From Gimesia chilikensis (GTDB taxonomy: Bacteria; Planctomycetota; Planctomycetia; Planctomycetales; Planctomycetaceae): 64,000 bases of DNA. The DNA lies in the NCBI RefSeq assembly GCF_008329715.1, contig NZ_VTSR01000017.1, positions 1 to 64,000 of the forward strand, in the 5' to 3' direction. Positions 9,715 through 19,481 of the stretch are shown piece by piece (the first letter of the stretch is position 1; every line of letters starts with the position of its first letter). The position numbers and the translations under genes are program-made. A model generated the notes under the pieces. The model was not told the DNA's origin. It worked only from the letters and a program-made list of their open reading frames with translations, and searched no databases.

Positions 9715-10720
9715 TGACCTTCCCCCCGATTCCTGATCCATGCGGAATGCGAGAAATTTTGTTATCTTGTATTTTTCGTGGGAGGATCAGACAGCATGAA
9801 ACGGAAACGATATTCGGAAGAGCAGTTTGCCTTTGCTTTGCGGTAGCATGAGTCCGGCACTGCGGTGGTGGAGATTGTCAGAAAGATGGGGATCACCGAA
9901 CATACATTATTACCGCTGGAAGAAGAAATATGCCGGACTGAACGTCGCTGAAGTCCGCAGACTGAAGCATCTGGAAGAGGAAAACCGGAAGCTCAAACAA
10001 CTTGTGGCTGACCTGAGTCTGGACAAGAGCATGCTCCAGGATGTTCTCAAAAAAAGCTGTGAGGCCCGCTCGCATGCGATCTTTTGCACAGGTGGTTGTG
10101 ACGAAGGCCTACAGATGCGGATCAAAACACCTCGTCGGAACAAAAGCTGTGCCGTTTGTGGTGAGAGTTCTCCAGCCCGGTAGTCCAATGAAATGTGGAG
10201 TGTGGACTTCATGTCCGATCAGCTGTATTCTGGACGGAGATTTCAACTGCTGACTTTAGTTGATAACTTTAGCCGTGAGAGCCTGGCGATCCAGCGTCTG
10301 ACCGGTGATGATGTTGTTCAGGTTCTGGAGCAGGTCACGCAGTAGCGTGGCGCCCATCCGGAAACGATTCGAGTCGACAACGGCCCTGAATTTATTTCGA
10401 AGAGTCTGGATTGGTGGGCTTACTGGAACCGAAAGAAACTTGACTTCAATCATCCGGGAAAGCCTACAGATAATGCGTTTATTGAATCCTTCAACGGTCG
10501 ACTGCGACAGGAATGTCTGAACCAGCACTGGTTCCTGTCACTGGAAGACGCCCAGGAAAAACTAGATTCCTGGCGGAAGGATTACAACGAGCGGCGTCCC
10601 CACTGTGCATTGGGCAACAGGACGCCTCAGGAGTTTGCGAAATTTTCAGACCAGGCATGCCTGGTCTGAAAACCCTTGTTCACTCGCGTTCCAACTAGTA
10701 CAAGGCTGGGGGCAAGGTCA
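9715..10720 (+). mobile_element. IS3-family, IS407-group element (decayed)
   Basis: About 1 kb with terminal inverted repeats: TGACCTTCCCCC on the left and TGACCTTGCCCCC read inward from the right end at 10720. It is shorter than the usual ~1.2 kb, with a deletion near the OrfA/OrfB junction (about 10075). A fragment of the same element lies at 17517-17780. Four-base flanks (TACT and ATCC) differ, so no target duplication is visible. Confidence 0.8.
9796..10669 (+). pseudogene. IS407-group OrfA/OrfB transposase remnant
   Basis: OrfA starts at ATG 9796 (MKRKRYSEEQ) but meets TAG at codon 17 (9844-9846), where relatives have Gln, and shifts frame near 9905 before resuming as YRWKKKYAGL...LEEENRKLKQL. 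OrfB is deleted at its start. It resumes with WSVDFM (first catalytic Asp), has a second TAG at 10343-10345, then VDNGPEF and NAFIESFNGRLRQEC (Asp and Glu), ending QACLV. It is inactive. Confidence 0.85.
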
Positions 10721-10758
10721 ATCCTTTAGGTCCCAACTACAAAGCTAAAAAACAAACT

Positions 10759-11181
10759 TCAAGGCTGAATACAAGAGACCATGACCCCCAATTGACGATA
10801 ACTGTAGACCGGGTCACCATCCGGATCTAATAAAGGATTATCAAAATTAAAAGTACATATTGGGATGCCCCCCCCGTCATGACAATAGTAAGTTGCTGTG
10901 CATCCGAGGAGAGAGTATTCGCATCGTTGGCTTATGGCCCCCCCACCGATACACTGAGTAAGATAAAATTGGTACACTCCTGTGCCAAGACACTCATTAA
11001 GAGCATTAGGCGACTGGCAAGGTGTCTCTGTACCGCAAAGTTCAAAATCTCCAACTTCAGAAACAATTTCTGAATTACAAGGATCCAGAGCAAATGTTTG
11101 GGACTCTTCCAAATTTCCTGAGATGATACAAAAAATAAAGGAATAAACTACTGTTAGAAAAACACATTTGCTTAATCTCAT
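10759..11181 (-). CDS. Small exported cysteine-rich protein, paralogue A
   Basis: 140 residues. The N-terminal ~30 residues are a signal peptide (CVFLTVVYSFIFCIISG). The mature part begins ALDPCNSE and contains about ten cysteines, with blocks PCQS, SQRCE, YYC and a C-terminal DPDGDPVYSYRQLGVMVSC. Paired cysteines suggest disulfides and an extracellular place. I do not recognise the family. It shares the whole layout with the gene at 11445-11861. Confidence 0.7.
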   Translation of the reverse strand: MRLSKCVFLTVVYSFIFCIISGNLEESQTFALDPCNSEIVSEVGDFELCGTETPCQSPNALNECLGTGVYQFYLTQCIGGGAISQRCEYSLLGCTATYYCHDGGGIPICTFNFDNPLLDPDGDPVYSYRQLGVMVSCIQP

Positions 11182-11444
11182 TTTAAAAGAACCTTTGTTT
11201 CTTTGGAATTGACTCGAAACCTTGCTTATTTAAATATGAAGAGAATCCGTGATTCTGCATTAGTGATTTTATATTATTTTGTCTTAACATGAAGACTCAA
11301 GAGAATAAATACATAATTAATTATCATCGACTGCACATTTACTGTACTGCAGGACAAGAATTTATTGGAAGTCATCAGCTGATACGGATTATAAACAAAT
11401 ATGCCGTGCCTAGTACTACAAAATAATTAGCTCCGATTTGAATC
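11182..11444. other. Intergenic region between the two paralogues
   Basis: AT-rich, with no gene seen. It presumably carries the promoter of paralogue A. Confidence 0.4.
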
Positions 11445-11861
11445 TCACTGCTCTACACAAGAAACCATAACCCCCCGTCGAGCATAACTTGAGACTGGAT
11501 CGCCTTCTGGATCCAATATGGGAGCATCAAAGTCTGGAGAACAAAAATTTGTATTTTCCCATGTTTTCGTGCAATAGTAAGACTTAGAACAGGCGACGAG
11601 CGCAAGTTCACAACGCTGGCTACTAGTACCTCCAGGAACACAGGAGTGTACTACTTCAGCCCAAACCGCGATACCAGTGCATGGGTGAAATACATCCGCA
11701 GTGCTTTCGCAAGGTACGGTATCAGTGCACCATTCTGGTAAAAGGTCATTGGTCTTTTCTGAGTTGCATGGATCAATAGCAAAAACCTTTTTATTTAGTT
11801 GATTGCTATGTAATATTAAAAAGAAACAAACTACCAGAATTAAACTTTTAAAAATGCTCAT
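11445..11861 (-). CDS. Small exported cysteine-rich protein, paralogue B
   Basis: 138 residues with signal peptide (LILVVCFFLILHSN). Shared blocks with paralogue A include AIDPCNSE, PCES, SQRCELAL, YYCTK and DPEGDPVSSYARRGVMVSC, so the two arose by tandem duplication and then diverged. Nearly all cysteines are kept, which argues that both are folded, selected proteins. Function unknown. It follows the 387-residue exported protein on the same strand by 45 bases and may share its transcript. Confidence 0.7.
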   Translation of the reverse strand: MSIFKSLILVVCFFLILHSNQLNKKVFAIDPCNSEKTNDLLPEWCTDTVPCESTADVFHPCTGIAVWAEVVHSCVPGGTSSQRCELALVACSKSYYCTKTWENTNFCSPDFDAPILDPEGDPVSSYARRGVMVSCVEQ

Positions 11862-11906
11862 TTAGGGGGGGCTCCCAATTGTCATGATTGTGGATATGGG
11901 AATTAG

Positions 11907-13070
11907 TTATTGCTTTCGGCGAAAATGTGCGAAAGAGTAGATTGTTATTATAATGACTGCACAGCAAATATTAATAATCAAAAAAGTGGCAAACCATGTA
12001 TTGTTTTTTTGGGGGGCCTCTATGTCTGAATATTTGCGTATTGTGAATGAGGAGTTATCGGGATTCAACAAATCTCTGCCGGTAGCTTGCCTTAATTTTT
12101 CATCATCAATTAACATTTGAATGCTATTATTTTTTAAAACGCGTCTTCCTTGTGGTAAGTCCAATGAAGCTATGTTGAAGTTTTCCAAGTCAGGCGGGGT
12201 TACAAAATCACACTCAATTACATTAAGAACTTCCCGGTATCCAACTTCTCCATCGGATCGAATCTCATAGATCACCTTATTCGGGAACCAAATTTTTTTT
12301 GGTCCATTCTTGTTTAGCACTGCCTCTTGTAAAGAATAAGTGATATTGGTTTCAATTATCATATCCTTATTAGATCTTCTTATCATAACAGGGACATTGC
12401 CTGCTGTTCCATCAGTAACAATTGTGGTTTGTATCCCATTTTCACCTGTGCATTCATATCTGTTAAGGGTGTGTTTATTTGCATTTGTGAATTGCTTAAC
12501 TTGGTTTATTTTCAAACCTTCAGCCCACCCAATGGGGGGAGGCCTATTTGGTGGTGCAACCAATTTGCTAAGTGGAAATACTAAACCAAGAAATCTGAAA
12601 TCAAAGGAGTCGGGACGAGTCGGGCCAATTTCTTTACTTCGATCCCCAGTTGCTAGTGTACCGTATATTGTCTTTCCACCTTGATCATGAAAAGCGCCAT
12701 CATTATTGATTAAGGAGACAGTTCGACGATTCCAACGTGGATGACTTAGTTGAACTTCTTGCTTGAAGAAATCATTATCACTATTAAATTCAGTGCTAAT
12801 TTCCTTAACAACATCTTGGTATGAATTTAATGTGATTTTGGCTACTTCGTATTTAACTGATACTTTTAAAGTGCCGTATTGAATCTGTTTTCTCATCTTG
12901 ATAATGTCTTCCATCAAGATTTGAACTTTATCCTCTGCTGATGTGACATTACCAGAAATAAATAAGATTGCCGCAAAAAAAATTCCCGTTATTTGCCCTC
13001 GCGAAAAACTTGAAAGTTTCTGCGATGCAATGTTAGTGAAATAGTTCTTTAACAATGAATCAGTACTCAT
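11907..13070 (-). CDS. Exported protein with C-terminal membrane anchor, function unknown
   Basis: 387 residues. A hydrophobic segment near residues 26-43 (ITGIFFAAILFISGNV then TSA) looks like a signal peptide, and a second one near the end (FATFLIINICCAVIIITIYSF) is followed by HFRRKQ, a typical stop-transfer anchor. The region between is mainly beta-like, with no motif I can name. It lies between a DUF1573 gene and two cysteine-rich exported proteins on one strand, so a role at the cell surface is likely (inference). Confidence 0.6.
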   Translation of the reverse strand: MSTDSLLKNYFTNIASQKLSSFSRGQITGIFFAAILFISGNVTSAEDKVQILMEDIIKMRKQIQYGTLKVSVKYEVAKITLNSYQDVVKEISTEFNSDNDFFKQEVQLSHPRWNRRTVSLINNDGAFHDQGGKTIYGTLATGDRSKEIGPTRPDSFDFRFLGLVFPLSKLVAPPNRPPPIGWAEGLKINQVKQFTNANKHTLNRYECTGENGIQTTIVTDGTAGNVPVMIRRSNKDMIIETNITYSLQEAVLNKNGPKKIWFPNKVIYEIRSDGEVGYREVLNVIECDFVTPPDLENFNIASLDLPQGRRVLKNNSIQMLIDDEKLRQATGRDLLNPDNSSFTIRKYSDIEAPQKNNTWFATFLIINICCAVIIITIYSFAHFRRKQ

Positions 13071-13164
13071 TTTTTTAGCTTTGTGTTCGAAATAGTACTT
13101 AGTTTGAATTCACTACGTTATTAGAATCTGGTACGAACCAAGCAAGGCTAAACCACTATTCCTG

Positions 13165-13644
13165 CTATTCGTAAGACCCAACTACAGAAACAATGACCAT
13201 TTCGGCTTTCTCACTCTCGGCATCCTTGGATGCGACGTACATATAATGCTTAAAGTTACCCGAGTTAGATTCATTATTGTTACTGACGTCAACGGTGATT
13301 GTTATTGAGTTGCCAGGTAGTATTGGATCTTTCGGAGGGGATGCTGAGGTGCAACCACATGTAGTTTCAACACGGTCGATAATAATTGCTGAAGTGGATA
13401 TGTTGGTTATTTTAATCTTACGTTTAATCGTGCTTCGGAGTGGAACTCGACCCGTTTCGACAGATGTTGGTACGACTTCAATTAGTTGTCGCTTAACCTC
13501 TGCAGGCAGAGTGTCGGTTAACTGCGAATCTTGTTGATCTCTTTGCCACATATACCCCATCCCAATAAGTGTACATGACCATATCACAACTAAGCCAACA
13601 ATAATTATTCGAAATCTTCTTGGGACTGAGTTGTTGGTAGACAT
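13165..13644 (-). CDS. DUF1573-domain membrane-anchored protein
   Basis: 159 residues: one N-terminal membrane segment (IIIVGLVVIWSCTLIGMGYMW), then an Ig-like DUF1573 domain with the hallmark TTCGCTSASPPKDPILPGNS. DUF1573 proteins are common in planctomycetes and Bacteroidetes, usually exported, with unknown molecular role; the paired cysteines of the TCGCT motif are diagnostic. It is one of a run of minus-strand envelope genes. Confidence 0.85.
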   Translation of the reverse strand: MSTNNSVPRRFRIIIVGLVVIWSCTLIGMGYMWQRDQQDSQLTDTLPAEVKRQLIEVVPTSVETGRVPLRSTIKRKIKITNISTSAIIIDRVETTCGCTSASPPKDPILPGNSITITVDVSNNNESNSGNFKHYMYVASKDAESEKAEMVIVSVVGSYE

Positions 13645-13705
13645 TTTTTAATTCGAACCATTCTTAAGAACTAAACACCATTTATTTTCAAAGGTGCCTA
13701 TGAAT

Positions 13706-15544
13706 TTATTGTGAGAATATAAAATGCGTGAAGCCAATCTTATCTATAGCTGTACTTTTCCACTGTCGTTGCTCAAACTCGAATGAAGTAGCATCATAAT
13801 CTCGCTGCCCCCTGCGCAAATGAAATTCAATGAAACGATTTTTACTAATGATCAAATAGTCTTTTCGTGGATTATTATTATCATCTTGTCTATTGGTTTT
13901 ATGTGGAATTATAAAGTTATTTTTTGTTGAAGTCTTAAGACCGAGATCTTCTGGGGCGTAATTAAGTACGTGTGAGAATATGAAGTAGGGATTGTGTTTT
14001 TCTTCGGGACTATCTAAAGGCTCTAGTTTATTTCTGATAAATAGCAGGTCTTGTCCCCAGTCTAAGTTACTACCTAAGAGATGTTTCCATCCATTCTCAG
14101 GACCACCAACTAATTCATTAAAGTAAGCCAGTTGATGTGGGTAATAATATAAAGTTGAAAAGATGGCCCAAATTGAGCAACTAATTAACAAAACTTTAGA
14201 TACAAATAGCATAAGTGTACTCTTGACGTTTGTCAATGTGATAAATGCTCTGCTTATATATATTACTGCAAATCCGATTACTGGCAAAACGTATCTAAGG
14301 TGGGCATTTATTTCTGTTTGTGAACTAGCAAGAACCAACACTGTTAATGGGGGGGTCACAAGAATTAATTCTTCTCGAAATAATTGGAGCAAATCGGTCC
14401 GATACACTCGAAAAACCAAGGATATGATTAACAATAACCAAATACCCAAGGCTCCTTTCACAGCCAGTGCATATAAGTAATAATACCACCAGCCGCCATC
14501 TTTCCATTCGCCTCTTAGGTAATTTAATTGTTGGTAAGATTCGAAGTCTTTTTTCTGAACATCAATCCCACGGAAATAGTTTGAAGGGAGCGGTACAGGT
14601 ATTTTCTCAAGAAAAGTTTTCCTAAAACGATTACCAGGCTCTCCTGATTTTTCATTCCCAGTAAATGCTGAGCTGACAAACTGATATTGACCTAATTCAG
14701 TCAAAGAACCTTCAAATCCATATGCAAGATTTAGTATATAAAGTGCTAATAGTTGGATCATAAGAAGTTGTGTCAACTGATTGATAAATTGTACTAAATG
14801 AGTGTTGGAGTGATTGGCTTTACATTCACAGACATTCCGATCTGTAAAAAACCAAAAAAACCAAAGAAGAGGCCAAAGAAGAAAAAGAATAATCCATGTG
14901 GTCTTGGCAAGTTCTGCAAATGCTAAGAATATGCCGGCACTAATTGCATTCTGCCATGTCGTTTTCTTGAGCCAATTCCAATAATAATATGTAGCAGCCA
15001 TGCCAAATACAGTGGCAGCACAATCAGATGTAATCAACTCGGCGTGAGCCAGAATATTTGGCGAAAAGCACCATAAGGTTGCAGCAGCCAAACCAGCTGG
15101 TGAACCATAAAGGTCTTCGGAAAAGCGAAAAGCAACCCAGCAACCAAATATACTGATTGGAATACATGCCCAGCGTGCAATGGTAAACAACCAAATTGAA
15201 CGCTCACCATTCGCTTTTATGAAATTGGCTCCCATTACAAACACAGGCCGTGATCCAGCATCATCATGAAAGCTTGACCAATCTGTTTCATATCCAGCAA
15301 CTATCACCGGTAGGGCCGCGATTGCACGAGTAATCGGTGGGTTGACGCGATACAAATCAAAACGCCCGAACTCCCAATGGCTAAGCCCTGCTACCAAATG
15401 TGCTGGCTCATTAAGTGTGGGGCTATGCAAAGTAGCGCTATAACCAAGCATCCCTGCGTGAATCGTCATCAAAAGAAGCAAGCAAAACAATTTCCACCTG
15501 CACAGGGAGGCAACTATGAAAGATTTGGATGGGGTTATAATCAT
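13706..15544 (-). CDS. GT-C fold membrane glycosyltransferase (PMT_2-like)
   Basis: 612 residues, with around ten hydrophobic segments. The first periplasmic loop has TLNEPAHLVAGLSHW and RVNPPITRAIAALP, equivalent to the acidic DE and HPP motifs of GT39-like enzymes. A soluble C-terminal part follows (NLDWGQDLLFIRNKLE...). It would use a polyprenyl-phosphate sugar to glycosylate an exported substrate. The neighbouring exported cysteine-rich and DUF1573 proteins are possible targets (inference). Confidence 0.75.
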   Translation of the reverse strand: MIITPSKSFIVASLCRWKLFCLLLLMTIHAGMLGYSATLHSPTLNEPAHLVAGLSHWEFGRFDLYRVNPPITRAIAALPVIVAGYETDWSSFHDDAGSRPVFVMGANFIKANGERSIWLFTIARWACIPISIFGCWVAFRFSEDLYGSPAGLAAATLWCFSPNILAHAELITSDCAATVFGMAATYYYWNWLKKTTWQNAISAGIFLAFAELAKTTWIILFLLWPLLWFFWFFTDRNVCECKANHSNTHLVQFINQLTQLLMIQLLALYILNLAYGFEGSLTELGQYQFVSSAFTGNEKSGEPGNRFRKTFLEKIPVPLPSNYFRGIDVQKKDFESYQQLNYLRGEWKDGGWWYYYLYALAVKGALGIWLLLIISLVFRVYRTDLLQLFREELILVTPPLTVLVLASSQTEINAHLRYVLPVIGFAVIYISRAFITLTNVKSTLMLFVSKVLLISCSIWAIFSTLYYYPHQLAYFNELVGGPENGWKHLLGSNLDWGQDLLFIRNKLEPLDSPEEKHNPYFIFSHVLNYAPEDLGLKTSTKNNFIIPHKTNRQDDNNNPRKDYLIISKNRFIEFHLRRGQRDYDATSFEFEQRQWKSTAIDKIGFTHFIFSQ

Positions 15545-16033
15545 GATTATCTATTGGGTGGATTAGTCGAGCAAATTATGAAAAGTACATTTTTTCACAA
15601 ATGGCTAGTTCGACTGTCCTAGATCCTTTTTCGCTCCAGACTCTTTGGTGGGAGCCTGTAATGCTGTTTCCAATGGTGTAGCCTTGCCTGATTCTCCACA
15701 AACATTGAAAATGGATAGTCATCGTGTTGAAATTTGGCATGGCCAAGTAACGGCACATCGTCGTACCCACGTAACTTTTATAAGCGTGGCTTCTCAAAGC
15801 ATTGCCATTGCCTCGCCTCGATTGATCCTGGTGTTGACTAGAAAAACCGTTTCAATACTTCTGTGTCCTTTCGTTTCGTCGGTGTGTGGAGTTTTCAGGT
15901 CTCATCTGAATGGTACCGTCATTTTCCGAATTGTGCGCACGTTGGCCTATGACAGAAACAGATCTTCTGTAAAATTGTTTCTGTCTGGAGTTGGTCTATC
16001 TTTATAACCGCTCCCGCCGATAATTCTTTGAAC
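15545..16033. other. Region without a supported gene, left flank of the IS4 element
   Basis: About 490 bases. Several short open frames are present, but none has a good start or a recognisable product. It probably includes the left end of the IS4-family element, but I could not define its terminal repeat. Confidence 0.4.
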
Positions 16034-16070
16034 CCTCCCTGGGTCTTCCGCCATTAAATCACCAGGGAGG
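16034..16070 (+). promoter_or_regulatory. Hairpin hiding the IS4 transposase ribosome-binding site
   Basis: CCTCCCTGG (16034-16042) and CCAGGGAGG (16062-16070) form a perfect 9-base stem with a 19-base loop. The 3' arm contains GGGAGG, the ribosome-binding site 6 bases before the ATG at 16077. Such a fold is known in other IS elements to block translation of read-through transcripts. Confidence 0.65.
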
Positions 16071-16076
16071 TTTTTC

Positions 16077-17487
16077 ATGGCCGGTAATCTACCTGAATCG
16101 CAGTCAGAAGGCAGCAGCAGTTTTCAACTGATTCTCGATTCCTTCCTGTCATCGGTGGGACTACCTTTTTCTAACCTGCTCTCGGCCGAGCGCATTGCGC
16201 GAATCTTTGCACGGCATAACGGGTTGTTCGGAACTCACGGCGTTTATTCTACCGCCGTCATGGTCTGGTCGTTTCTGGGACAGGTTCTGCGGGACGGAAA
16301 AGAAGCTTCCTGCCAATCTGCCGTGGCACGTGTCATGACCTACTGCCAGTTGACCGGCAAGACAACGCCGACCGCTGATACGCGTAACTATTGCCGGGCA
16401 CGAGCGAAGCTCTCTGTGCCTGCTTTGCGCGAACTCAGCGGGGAAATTGCTGACGAAATGGAAGAGTCAGCCGAGGCAGACTGGCTCTGGAAAGGCAGGC
16501 ATGTCAAGCTAATCGACGGCTTTACCTTCACCATGCCTGACACCGAGCAGAATCAGGATGAGTTCCCTCAACAGTCTGCCCAGGCACCGGGCTGTGGTCT
16601 GCCGATCGCCCGTGCCGTGGCAATTCTTTCACTGGCGACAGCCTGTGTGCTGGATGCAGCCATCGGCCCTTACAAGGGGAAGCAGGCCAGTGAAACCGCA
16701 CTGCTACGTACACTGTTTGGTTCGTTGAAACCGAACGATGTGGTCGTCTGCGATCGCTACCACTGCTCCTTCATGCTGATCGCCGCATTAATGAAGCGGG
16801 GGACGGATGTTTGTGCGCGACTGCATCAAAGACGTCACTCTGACTTTCGACGTGGCCGTCGACTGGGCAAGTATGATCATCTCATCATCTGGACCAGACC
16901 ACAACGTCCCAAATGGATGGATCAAACAACTTACGAGCAGATTCCCGAGACCATTCTGTTGCGGGAAATTCGTTATAAAATAGTCGAAAATGGAAGACGG
17001 ACTCAGGCGATGACAGTTGTCACCACACTCCTTGACGAAGAGCATACCAAAGCAGATATCGCCGAACTGTACGGCTTTCGCTGGAACGTGGAACTCGATT
17101 TGCGTTCGATCAAAGACACGCTCAACCTGGGACACCTGCGGTGCAAGTCGCCGGCGATGATTCGCTGTGAACTCTGGACCACACTGCTGGGCTACAACCT
17201 GATTCGCACCACTGCTGCCGGTGCGGCGGTGATACATGAGCCCCCCCCGGCAGATCAGCTTCACCTCAGCCTGCCAGTTCATTCTGTCCGCTTGGATGAA
17301 CACGGCCTGCGGGCAGTTGGAGCAGCAGAGTTTGAAAGTACTCTGCCAAACCCTGGCAGACCAGATCGCTGCTTGTGAAGTCGGAAACCGGCCGGGGCGC
17401 GTCATCAAACGCAGACGCGGCACCTATCCACTAATGCAACAGCCCAGACAGGTTCTTAGAGACCGTTTACGCAACAATACCACTTGA
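16077..17487 (+). pseudogene. IS4-family transposase, frameshifted near its C-terminus
   Basis: The first frame gives 433 residues with a DDE set: Asp147 (KLIDGFTF), Asp226 (VVCDRYHC) and the Y-x2-R-x3-E-x6-K signature Y332, R335, E339, K346. After a run of eight C (17239-17246) the expected C-terminus continues in another frame (PRQISFTSACQFILSAW ... EVGNRPGRVIKRRRG), ending at 17487. In the first frame the tail is unrelated and ends at 17378. This is either a one-base length change in the C-run or slippage. The catalytic core is complete, so the element may have died recently. Confidence 0.8.
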
Positions 17488-17516
17488 AACACGTTACAAC
17501 TCGACAGTACCATTCC

Positions 17517-17780
17517 GAACAGACCTTTTATCGCTGGAAGAAGAAATATGCTGGCCTGGGGGGCGCTGAAGTCCGTAGACTGAAGCATCTGGAAGAGGAA
17601 AACCGGAAGCTCAAACAACTTGTGGCTGACCTGAGCCTGGATAAGAGCATGCTTCAAGACGTTCTCAAAAAAAGCTGTGAGGCCCGCTCGTCGTCGTACT
17701 CTGGTGCAGGAACTGCAGGTTTGCGACGAAGTCAGTGAGCGGCGTGCCTGCCAGGTGCTCGGCTTGGGGATATCTATGGA
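17517..17780 (+). mobile_element. Fragment of IS407-group element (OrfA end, OrfB start)
   Basis: Begins abruptly at EQTFYRWKKKYAGL and runs through LEEENRKLKQLVADL to the OrfA end. OrfB then starts in the next frame as RRTLVQELQVCDEVSERRACQV, and homology stops near 17780. It is nearly identical to the matching part of the element at 9715-10720. It directly abuts the 3' end of the IS4 transposase, so one element probably landed in or recombined with the other. Confidence 0.8.
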
Positions 17781-18182
17781 TGGCGATCAACATAGACTAC
17801 CGCTTATGAATAATTGATAAAGTGGCTTATAATCCCACTCATATACATGGGGCGTCTTACGATGAAGATATTCAATGAAGGTGTAGTAACGGTTCTCTGA
17901 AGAGAGCATAGTATAAACCTTGATTGCTTTATATTTACACAAGTGGCTGTTATCATATCCCTTACGGCAATTGGCTGATTGGTCTGTGTTGATAGTAATA
18001 ATCAATTAATACCATCCAGGTCTAAAAACAGATCGAAACGTCAGTGTTTCCTGTAGATCTAGGTCAATCAGTTCCCGCTCTCGCCTACTGGCTCAATCAC
18101 GTTTCTGGTCAATCAGCTGACTGGCGTAATGATACCAGTCTTCTTCACGGTGGGAGCAGGAAAATCGATCACGCAGATGCCC
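17781..18182. other. Region without a supported gene
   Basis: About 400 bases between IS fragments. I see no convincing reading frame or RNA gene. Confidence 0.4.
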
Positions 18183-18238
18183 CAGACCGCCGACGGCCTC
18201 AGCAGAACAGGTCAGTCCATACTGGAGATCTTGAACCC
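18183..18238 (+). repeat. 56-base repeat shared with 34329-34384
   Basis: Matches 34329-34384 at 52 of 56 positions (core GACCGCC...CTCAGCAG...CATACTGGAGATCTTG). Both copies abut a broken end of the same IS3 element, so this is probably a piece of another mobile element or a recombination junction. Confidence 0.75.
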
Positions 18239-18745
18239 AAGAAAGACCTTCCTCTCCGGATGCTGACCGTGCTCAATGAATTTATCAGGGAGTGTCCGAG
18301 CATTCATGTCAAAAGGAGGTTGAATACTCTGGCAGAGCTGTTTGCTTCCAGAGGAGTACCGCAGTGCATCCGAAGTGACAACGGTCCGGAATTTGTCTCG
18401 AAAGCGATTCGACGCTGGCTGAGTCAACTGAAGATCATCTCGTTGTATATCGAGCCGGGAGCCCCCTGGGAAAACGGTTATGCGGAAAGTTTCAACAGTC
18501 GATTCCGCGATGAATTCCTGGCAGTCGAAGTGTTTGAGAACCTGGGAACAGCCCGCAGGCTCACAGTTGCCTGGAAGGAAGATTACAACAGACAACGCCC
18601 ACACAGTTCGCTGGGATATGTTACGCAGGCAGAGTTTTCGAGTCGCTGTGCAGTTTCCAATCGGGCTGCGCCCTCATTCCAACTGCACAGCGAAATTACC
18701 TAAACCAACCTTCATAAGACTTGATACAGGTTTTTAAGGCAGGCC
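18239..18745 (+). mobile_element. IS3-family element, 3' fragment
   Basis: Encodes the second half of OrfB (LNEFIRECPSIHV, RSDNGPEF, ENGYAESFNSRFRDE, ending HSEIT at 18703) and the right terminal repeat (ends about 18745). It is clearly related to copy 1 but diverged around the first part, where several codons are missing. The 5' half is gone. Confidence 0.8.
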
Positions 18746-18906
18746 CCGTATAGTAGTGATCAGAAAAAGCAGAATCTGTATAGAATTAACTTGCACACTG
18801 TTTTTATGATTCGTATTCTTTAACACTAAGGTATATTTGAGCATTATATTTGGCCATCTCTTCATGATTCAATTAGATCATATCTTCTTATGTCAGGTTC
18901 ACTTCA

Positions 18907-19431
18907 ATGGCATCAATAACAATCACAAATGTAGAACGAATTTCAAACGGTGTCCGCATCCATGGACACTATGATGATAAATTATCTGATGTTATCAGTG
19001 TTAAGGTCGTCCACCGACTCAGTAATGCGAATCGAGGTATTGTAGAATCGACAGAGCAAGGTGATAAAGGATGTGTTCGAATTAATTCGACCAAACACAA
19101 TCTTAAATATCAAGATAATGTTCGGGTATTCGGTGTAAAACATACTCCTGAAGCAAACGGTACCTGGAAAGTTCGAGATGTCACAGAAAATGAATTTGAT
19201 CTACTAAACTCAGAGTTCTCAATAGAACAATCTGTCGCTGCAGGTGAATGGTTTATTGATGACCTTTTTGACTCTTTGGCGGTCAAAGTTGATGGTGACC
19301 CTCCGGCAAGATCTTGGGTGTGCGATGTAGTTCTATCGAGAATCATGAAATACCATTTTAAAGCAATTTTGTTTCGACATGGATCTCCGTCAGTAGTCTC
19401 GTCTGCAGAATATTATTACGAACTTACGTGA
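18907..19431 (+). CDS. Unknown protein with FCCH-like beta repeat; first gene of a five-gene operon
   Basis: 174 residues, with no signal peptide or membrane segment. Residues about 64-115 (VRVFGVKHTPEANGTWKVRDV then FDLLNSEF) match the 'V-G-x-NGTW-V-V...F-L-x-S' pattern of the short beta domain seen in phage tail-associated proteins and called E1_FCCH-like. The remainder is not recognised. It starts a run of five same-strand genes with 26-91 base gaps. The flanking IS fragments suggest acquired cargo. The domain assignment is from pattern memory only. Confidence 0.55.
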   Translation: MASITITNVERISNGVRIHGHYDDKLSDVISVKVVHRLSNANRGIVESTEQGDKGCVRINSTKHNLKYQDNVRVFGVKHTPEANGTWKVRDVTENEFDLLNSEFSIEQSVAAGEWFIDDLFDSLAVKVDGDPPARSWVCDVVLSRIMKYHFKAILFRHGSPSVVSSAEYYYELT

Positions 19432-19481
19432 GATGTTTCTAATTGTTTACAAGTTGTAGTTAAGCACTGGAGAATTAGGTT

